Assembly (NCBI RefSeq): GCF_013327855.1
Contig: NZ_JABUMX010000008.1
Coordinates: 120,259 to 184,258 of the forward strand
Source: Phyllobacterium pellucidum
Lineage (GTDB): Bacteria > Pseudomonadota > Alphaproteobacteria > Rhizobiales > Rhizobiaceae
DNA: 64,000 nucleotides
Direction of reading: 5' to 3'
Shown: piece after piece, positions 58,679 through 64,000 of the stretch
How the letters are laid out: each line of letters opens with the position of its first letter
Numbering within the stretch: the first letter of the stretch is position 1
The notes under the pieces: generated by a model
What the model was told of the DNA's origin: nothing
The model's database searches: none
What the model saw: the letters and a program-made list of their open reading frames with translations, nothing else
Position numbers and translations under genes: made by a program

Positions 58679-59497
58679 ATGGCTGATATTCTTCGCAAGA
58701 TCGAGGCCTACAAGCGCGAAGAGATCGCGGCCGCCAAGGCGCGGACACCGCTCGATGAACTACAGGCGCGGGCGCGCGACGAAAATGCGCCACGTGGCTT
58801 CCTTGCTGCTCTGCGCAAAAAGCGCGATGCGGGCCGGTTCGCCCTGATTGCCGAAATCAAGAAAGCGAGCCCTTCCAAGGGGCTGATCCGGCCGGATTTC
58901 GATCCGCCCGCGCTCGCCAAGGCCTATGAAGAAGGCGGCGCAACCTGTCTCTCCGTTCTCACGGACCAGCCATCCTTTCAGGGCGCACCGGAATATCTGG
59001 TCGCTGCGCGCGCCGCTACCAGTCTGCCTGCCCTGCGCAAGGATTTCCTGTTCGACACTTATCAGGTGTACGAGGCGCGCAGCTGGGGCGCGGATTGCAT
59101 CCTCATCATCATGGCGAGTGTTTCCGATGATCTCGCCAAGGCGCTAGAGGAAACGGCGCTGGCGCTTGGCATGGACGTGCTGGTTGAGGTTCACGACGAG
59201 GCCGAGATGGAGCGGGCGCTGAAACTCACCTCCCCGCTCCTTGGCATCAATAACCGCGACCTGCGTACGTTCGACGTCGACATTGCCACTTCCGAGCGGC
59301 TGGCCGGTATGGTTCCAGCGGACAAGCTGCTTGTCAGCGAGAGCGGGATCTTCACGCATGCGGATTGCCAGCGGCTTTCCCGCTCTAACATCGGAACTTT
59401 CCTTGTCGGTGAAAGCCTGATGCGAAAGGACGATGTCGCGGCGGCGACACGGCTCCTCCTGAACGGCGCGGCTTCACAACAGAACGACGCGGCATGA
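58679..59497 (+). CDS. trpC: indole-3-glycerol phosphate synthase
   Basis: A 272-residue TIM-barrel enzyme that closes the indole ring. It shows [45 protein letters not shown] and VSESGI, all catalytic or phosphate-binding segments. No fused TrpF domain. Its stop overlaps the moaC start by 4 bp. Confidence 0.96.
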   Translation: MADILRKIEAYKREEIAAAKARTPLDELQARARDENAPRGFLAALRKKRDAGRFALIAEIKKASPSKGLIRPDFDPPALAKAYEEGGATCLSVLTDQPSFQGAPEYLVAARAATSLPALRKDFLFDTYQVYEARSWGADCILIIMASVSDDLAKALEETALALGMDVLVEVHDEAEMERALKLTSPLLGINNRDLRTFDVDIATSERLAGMVPADKLLVSESGIFTHADCQRLSRSNIGTFLVGESLMRKDDVAAATRLLLNGAASQQNDAA

Positions 59498-59985
59498 CAA
59501 GGCTTAGCCATCTCGACGAAACGGGCGCGGCCCATATGGTCGATGTGGGCGGCAAAGGCGAAACCGAACGCGTGGCGATCGCCGAAGGTTGCGTCAAAAT
59601 GCGGCCCGAGACATTGGCGCTCATCCGCGCTGGCAATGCCGCCAAAGGCGACGTGATCGGTACAGCCCGCATCGCCGGTATCATGGCAGCGAAGAAGACG
59701 CATGACCTCATTCCGCTCTGTCATCCGCTGCTTCTGAGCAAGATTGCAGTCGATATAGAGGCGGATGAAGCATTGCCCGGCCTGAGAGTGTCTGCAACGG
59801 TAAAGCTGATGGGCAAGACCGGCGTTGAAATGGAGGCGCTGACCGCGGTCTCTGTTGCCTGCCTCACTATATACGACATGGCGAAAGCCGCTGACAAAGC
59901 CATGATTATTCAGGATATTCGGCTGTTGCGGAAGACCGGCGGCAAATCCGGCGACTGGTCGGCCGATCCAATCAACGGGAACTGA
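59494..59985 (+). CDS. moaC: cyclic pyranopterin monophosphate synthase accessory protein
   Basis: A 163-residue protein that, with MoaA, turns GTP into cPMP, the first molybdopterin intermediate. Family motifs are [32 protein letters not shown] and [20 protein letters not shown] with the KAADK lysines. Linked to trpC by a 4-bp overlap and to moeA by a 1-bp gap; this trp-mo mixed operon is common in Hyphomicrobiales. Confidence 0.96.
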   Translation: MTRLSHLDETGAAHMVDVGGKGETERVAIAEGCVKMRPETLALIRAGNAAKGDVIGTARIAGIMAAKKTHDLIPLCHPLLLSKIAVDIEADEALPGLRVSATVKLMGKTGVEMEALTAVSVACLTIYDMAKAADKAMIIQDIRLLRKTGGKSGDWSADPINGN

Positions 59986-59986
59986 T

Positions 59987-61195
59987 ATGGCAGCCCTCCT
60001 CCCCGTCAACGAAGCGCTGGCGCGGATTCTGGCCGGTGTCGAAACGCTCGATTTCGAGATCGTTCCCCTTGCGGACGCAGGCGGCCGCGTCCTCGCCGAA
60101 GATCTTCACGCCAAGCGCCAGCAGCCGCCCTTTGCCGCCTCGGCGATGGACGGTTACGCCGTACGCGCCGCGGATGCCGCGGCCGTGCCTGCGACCTTGC
60201 AATTGATCGGTCAATCCGCCGCCGGGCATGCATTTGCCGGTGCCGTCGGCCCAGGTGAGACAGTGCGGATCTTCACGGGAGCCCCGCTTCCCGACGGCGC
60301 TGACAGCGTCGTCATCCAGGAAAACACTGTTGCGCATGGCGATCGCATCGAGATCGCTGAGCCTGTCGAGCAGGGCAAGAATATCCGAAAGGCCGGGTTG
60401 GACTTCAATGAAGATGACGTGCTGCTTGAGGCAGGACGCGTGCTCGATGCGGGCGCGCTGGCTCTTGCCGCGTCGGGCAATCATCCGGCGGTCCCGGTCG
60501 TGCGCCGGCCACGCATCGCAATCCTTGCGACTGGCGACGAACTGGTTGCTCCCGGTGAAGATATGCGACCTGACCAGATCGTCGCATCGAACAGTTTCGG
60601 CCTTGCCGAAATCATCCGCCAGGCGGGCGGCTTCGCCATCGATCTTGGTATTGCCGAAGACCGCGCCGAAGCCCTGAGCGCAGCTTTCGACCGCGCCACG
60701 GCCGCCGACGCCGATGTCGTCGTGACCCTCGGCGGCGCATCCGTCGGCGATCATGATCTCGTCCAGCCCGCGCTCGCTGCGCGCGGCATGGTTCTCGATT
60801 TCTGGAAGATCGCGCTGCGGCCCGGCAAGCCGTTGATGTTCGGCCGTCTTGACGGCACCCGGATTCTCGGGCTTCCCGGCAATCCCGTATCCAGTCTCAT
60901 CTGCGCGCATATCTTCCTCGTGCCGCTTATCCGCGCGTTCAGCGGTCTTGCACACGAGCCGAATATGCGCAGCGCCGAACTCGGAACCGACATGGCGATG
61001 AACGACCAGCGACAGGACTATGTGCGGGCTCGCGTCCTACGGCAGCCGGACGGCACGCTCGTCGCCACGCCATTCGCGCTGCAGGATTCCTCGATGCTGA
61101 AGTTTTTCGTCGAAGCGAACGGCCTGATCGTGCGCAAGCCGTTTGCGCCGGCGGCACCTGCGGGGTCACCCTGCGAAGTCTTGATGTTGCGCTAG
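59987..61195 (+). CDS. moeA: molybdopterin molybdenumtransferase
   Basis: A 402-residue enzyme that inserts molybdate into adenylylated molybdopterin. It has SAMDGYAVRA, GAPLPDGADSVV, the nucleotide-fold segment ILATGDEL and TLGGASVGDHD, and GLPGNPVSSLI near the C-terminal domain. It is the last gene of the ppiD-trpDC-moaC-moeA run. A perfect 10-bp inverted repeat spans its stop codon. In many rhizobial genomes lexA follows moeA; here a giant surface-protein gene does. Confidence 0.95.
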   Translation: MAALLPVNEALARILAGVETLDFEIVPLADAGGRVLAEDLHAKRQQPPFAASAMDGYAVRAADAAAVPATLQLIGQSAAGHAFAGAVGPGETVRIFTGAPLPDGADSVVIQENTVAHGDRIEIAEPVEQGKNIRKAGLDFNEDDVLLEAGRVLDAGALALAASGNHPAVPVVRRPRIAILATGDELVAPGEDMRPDQIVASNSFGLAEIIRQAGGFAIDLGIAEDRAEALSAAFDRATAADADVVVTLGGASVGDHDLVQPALAARGMVLDFWKIALRPGKPLMFGRLDGTRILGLPGNPVSSLICAHIFLVPLIRAFSGLAHEPNMRSAELGTDMAMNDQRQDYVRARVLRQPDGTLVATPFALQDSSMLKFFVEANGLIVRKPFAPAAPAGSPCEVLMLR

Positions 61196-61206
61196 GGCAA
61201 CATCAA
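61181..61206 (+). terminator. hairpin across the moeA stop codon
   Basis: TTGATGTTGC (61181-61190) and GCAACATCAA (61197-61206) form a perfect 10-bp stem with a 6-base loop that contains the TAG stop (61193-61195). GCAACA of the right arm could also pair with TGTTGC at 61211-61216, giving a second, exclusive hairpin. No T-run follows. Confidence 0.5.
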
Positions 61207-61264
61207 TGGTTGTTGCAAGGGTGCACGCATTGCCGTCTATGGACCCGGCAAACTAATTTTGTTA

Positions 61265-61317
61265 CAACTTCATAAGTTGATTCGATGTTTTTTTAAGTAG
61301 TACAACCATCGGTTGTA
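61265..61317. promoter_or_regulatory. AT-rich leader with two short inverted repeats
   Basis: CAACTT-CAT-AAGTTG (61265-61279) and TACAACC-ATC-GGTTGTA (61301-61317) lie in a 284-bp AT-rich gap between moeA and the giant secreted protein. They share the CAAC/GTTG core and stand about 36 bp apart, as operator pairs often do. A third element, AGCGCT repeated at 61388 and 61401, lies closer to the start. Confidence 0.35.
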
Positions 61318-61479
61318 GGCATACAGCGATACTAATAAAGTAATACGCCGCATCCGGGCATTTTGAATAATTATTGGAAGGGTTTTTAGCGCTTTGTTGT
61401 AGCGCTTATCAGAAATTGTTCTTCTTTACGCGAGATTATTTTGCGCGGTATATGATTTATTGCCCGAAGGTTATTTACA

Positions 61480-64000
61480 TTGATTTTATTTACGAGAGTT
61501 GCCCGTTTTTGGGCCAATTTATCTAAGTATTTTCTAGCAATTACCTTTGCAGGGCTCCTGACATGGGTGTTCCCGGGCGTCGCCCAGGCCCAGGTGCAGC
61601 GAAGCATGATCAATCAAAGCTTCGAAGACCCGGTGATTGGGCTCTTGCCCTGTTATGCGACTTTTCGCGAAGATCTCGTTCCTGGCTGGAACACATCCCA
61701 CACTAAAACCGGTAATCCTTCGGGGAGTTGCCTGTCGGTCAAGCCCGGCGGAAGTCTTACAGGGGGAAGCGGTGGATTCATCGAGTTCTGGCGATCAGGC
61801 GAAGGTGGCGTATTTGCGTCGGACGGTAGTCAGTTCGTCGAATTAAACGCTAATGAGTCTTCGCGATTGTACCAGACGGTCTGCCTCGTTAACGGAGAAA
61901 CTTTCAATTGGCGATTCGGCCACCGCGCCCGCGGAAACGGGAATGAAACACTATCTTTCAACATTTCTCCGACGTCAAAGCCAGCCGGGCTGGCCACCGA
62001 CACCACGACAACGGAAATTGTAGCTGATGTCGCAAATAAGGCGGATGGCTGGAAAAAACGCAGCGGCACTTTCACATATACAGGTGAGTCCGGCTTGCAG
62101 ACTCTAGGGTTCAGATCGAGCGACTCGGGCAGTAACGGAAACTTTCTAGACGACGTTCAGATAGAATTGACGCCATATGTCGAGTTGCAGCCCGCTGAAA
62201 GCAGCGGCCCGGAAAGCATAGGTTCAGCAAATCTGCCGACGATACGTCTCGCCGGAACACTCACCAGACCACTAATAGTGACGATCATCGTCAGCGGTAC
62301 GGCGACGCTCGGAAAAGACTTTACGACGCCCAACGGGACAAACACATTCACCATCGATATCCCAGCCGGGGACTATGACGGCACCAACGGCGTCCCAACC
62401 GGCATCAAGGTCACGAACGACACGGATCTTGAGCCCAACGAAACGATTCTCCTCACCATCAAGCCGAATAGCGCCGCGTACACGCTCGCAAGTACGACGT
62501 CGTGCGGCGGCAAATCGACGACCACCACGACGTACACAATACTGGATGACGACGCACGGCTAACCCTCAAGAAGGAACTGACCGCGAATCGTGGCAATCC
62601 AGCCGATCAGTTTGTTTTAATGATCGCAGACGCCAGCAAAGTCGCGCAAGTGACCACCACTACGACGGGCGCGGGTTCTGTCGTTGAGGGTATCGCACAA
62701 CTAACGAACGTTGCAGTGGGTTCGAAGTATACCTTTTCTGAATCCGCCCCAAACAAATCGTCTGCGGAGTATCTTCCAGAATACGCTTGCACAAACGCAA
62801 CTGGCGGTTCCATAGCCGGTCTTTCTTCTGGGAAAAAAACTAGTTTCGATCTCACTCCTGTAGCGGGCGACGACATTACCTGCACCTTCAAGAATACGCC
62901 GTATCGTTACGCCATGACGGCGGCGAAGACCATCACAAGTGGCGATCTCTACTCGAATGTTGGAGATAAGATTAACTACAGTTACACGATTACCAATTCC
63001 GGCAACGTTGCGATTACAGATACGATAAATATTAATGACGACAAGATCAGTAGCGTCACCTGTCCTTCCCTTCCGGTCGGCGGACTTTTACCAAACGCGT
63101 CGATCGCATGCTCGGCGTCCTACACGGTCGTTCAGGCCGATCTCGACGCCAACAAGGTAACCAATACCGCAGCCGCCGCTACCAGCAAGTTCTCATCTCC
63201 AAAAGTATCGGCCACGGCTTATCGTCTTCCTGTCATGGGTTTAGATATAAAGATCACACCCAATCCCTATTCGGCCGTCGGCGAGAGGATCGTCTACAAA
63301 TACACCGTCACCAATACCGGCAATGGGACGATCACCAAACCCATTGTGGTCACGGACGACAAATATACGGTAAAATGCGATCCGCTGCCGCCCGGCGGGT
63401 TGCCGGCAAAGGCCACGCTGACCTGTACCGCCGATTATACTATTAAACAGGACGACCTCGACACCGGCAAGATCGTGAATACGGCGACGGCCAGCAGCGA
63501 AGGCGTTCCTCCCTCTATTCCGGTAACCGCCACAGCATTGGCAAAGCAGACACCGGGCCTGGCGCTAGAGAAGAAAGTGGCCGGCGGTGCGAAAGCCTAT
63601 TCTGCCGTAGGCGAAAAAATCACTTACGAATATACGGTCACCAACAGCGGCAATGTGACGATCACCAGGCCGATCAGCGTCAGCGACGACAAGATCACGA
63701 CGGTGACCTGTCCAAACTTGCCAACCCCTCCCACGGTGAAGGGTAGCGTGGGAGACGGAAAGCTTGCGCCGGGTGGAAAGATCGTCTGTACCGCAGAATA
63801 TCTGGTCACCCAGGCCGATCTCGACGCCGGCAAGGTGGTCAACATCGCCTCGGCCACGGACGGCACCACCAAATCGCCCGACGTGACCGCAACGGCAACC
63901 GCCGCGCAGGCGCCGGCGCTGAAACTCGAAAAGTCGGTCACCACCGGCAGCCCGTTCAAGGCGGTCGGCGACAAGGTCAGCTATGCCTACAAGGTCACCA
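61480..64000 (+). CDS. large secreted DUF11-repeat surface protein (partial at window end)
   Basis: An open frame of 840 codons runs to the window edge. The TTG at 61480, with GAAGG nine bases upstream, begins a clear signal peptide (basic start, hydrophobic FLAITFAGLLTWVF, cleavage after VAQA at 37). Domains follow: a lectin-like N-terminal module (about 40-230: NQSFEDPVIG, GSQFVELNANESSRLYQTV), a Calx-beta-like module (about 235-358), a prealbumin-fold module (about 360-473, ending ITCTFKNTP), then repeats of about 108-120 residues of the DUF11/DUF7507 type. No anchor or secretion signal is visible yet. Probably an exported adhesin or surface-layer-like protein. Confidence 0.88.
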   Translation, partial: MILFTRVARFWANLSKYFLAITFAGLLTWVFPGVAQAQVQRSMINQSFEDPVIGLLPCYATFREDLVPGWNTSHTKTGNPSGSCLSVKPGGSLTGGSGGFIEFWRSGEGGVFASDGSQFVELNANESSRLYQTVCLVNGETFNWRFGHRARGNGNETLSFNISPTSKPAGLATDTTTTEIVADVANKADGWKKRSGTFTYTGESGLQTLGFRSSDSGSNGNFLDDVQIELTPYVELQPAESSGPESIGSANLPTIRLAGTLTRPLIVTIIVSGTATLGKDFTTPNGTNTFTIDIPAGDYDGTNGVPTGIKVTNDTDLEPNETILLTIKPNSAAYTLASTTSCGGKSTTTTTYTILDDDARLTLKKELTANRGNPADQFVLMIADASKVAQVTTTTTGAGSVVEGIAQLTNVAVGSKYTFSESAPNKSSAEYLPEYACTNATGGSIAGLSSGKKTSFDLTPVAGDDITCTFKNTPYRYAMTAAKTITSGDLYSNVGDKINYSYTITNSGNVAITDTININDDKISSVTCPSLPVGGLLPNASIACSASYTVVQADLDANKVTNTAAAATSKFSSPKVSATAYRLPVMGLDIKITPNPYSAVGERIVYKYTVTNTGNGTITKPIVVTDDKYTVKCDPLPPGGLPAKATLTCTADYTIKQDDLDTGKIVNTATASSEGVPPSIPVTATALAKQTPGLALEKKVAGGAKAYSAVGEKITYEYTVTNSGNVTITRPISVSDDKITTVTCPNLPTPPTVKGSVGDGKLAPGGKIVCTAEYLVTQADLDAGKVVNIASATDGTTKSPDVTATATAAQAPALKLEKSVTTGSPFKAVGDKVSYAYKVT
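62902..64000 (+). repeat. tandem DUF11-type repeats
   Basis: At least four units begin at about 62902, 63232, 63556 and 63916 (the last is cut by the edge). Each contains VGxKxxYxYxVTNxGN, a DDK motif, a cysteine pair around TCP and a closing QADLDAGKVxNxA. Units 1-3 are 110, 108 and 120 residues; unit 3 has an insert of about a dozen residues. Protein similarity is clear while DNA identity is moderate, so these are aged, not freshly amplified, copies. Confidence 0.85.

Overview
This window reads as a stretch of a chromosome from an alphaproteobacterium of the order Hyphomicrobiales (Rhizobiales), most plausibly the Phyllobacteriaceae/Brucellaceae side. The evidence is gene order and protein style rather than any database match: dusB-ntrB-ntrC with ntrY-ntrX-trkA, hfq-hflX-mazG, rlpA-dac-tmk-holB-metG-tatD, an E1-beta subunit carrying its own lipoyl domain, the fused ispDF gene, and trpD-trpC-moaC-moeA. 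Base composition is moderately GC-rich, coding density is high, and I saw no insertion sequence or CRISPR array.

Layout. 1-3.7 kb: the start of a glycosyltransferase gene cut by the window edge, a convergent NarL-type regulator and histidine kinase, a decayed stretch with the 3' remnant of a type I secretion adaptor (HlyD family), a tiny lipoprotein gene and tRNA-Ser(UGA). 3.8-14.8 kb: OsmC, a cysteine-free AhpD/CMD-like protein, then a tightly packed plus-strand run rlpA, DD-carboxypeptidase homologue, tmk, holB, metG, tatD, a metallo-beta-lactamase-fold hydrolase and a YbaK deacylase, followed by a methyltransferase and mazG. 14.9-24.4 kb (minus): hflX, hfq, D-amino acid aminotransferase, a lactonase-like propeller, an MBL hydrolase, trkA, ntrX, ntrY. 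24.5-33.2 kb: a block of trehalose, stress and unknown-function genes (TreY homologue, otsA, otsB, Gfo/Idh/MocA oxidoreductase, DUF1428, GGDEF, DUF1993, YfbU) lying between ntrYX and ntrBC. 33.3-38.8 kb: ntrC, ntrB, dusB, then ispDF and cinA. 38.9-47.3 kb (minus): acetyltransferase, ratA-like, lipA, two small membrane proteins, lpd, SGNH hydrolase and pdhC-pdhB-pdhA. 47.4-55.6 kb (minus): ftsB, eno, PRC-barrel protein, kdsA, VOC protein, pyrG, L,D-transpeptidase, secG, tpiA. 55.7-61.2 kb (plus): ppiD, trpD, trpC, moaC, moeA. 61.5 kb to the end: a very long secreted repeat protein, still open at the edge.

Most of the window is ordinary housekeeping. The parts worth attention are: a full-length maltooligosyltrehalose synthase homologue in which every glycoside-hydrolase-13 catalytic motif is replaced, downstream of otsA; paired divergent promoters between otsA and otsB that fit the general-stress sigma factor EcfG; a DD-carboxypeptidase homologue lacking both the catalytic serine and the KTG lysine; a hairpin with a U-run just ahead of pyrG; and the giant DUF11-type surface protein with a TTG start, placed where lexA often follows moeA in related genomes.
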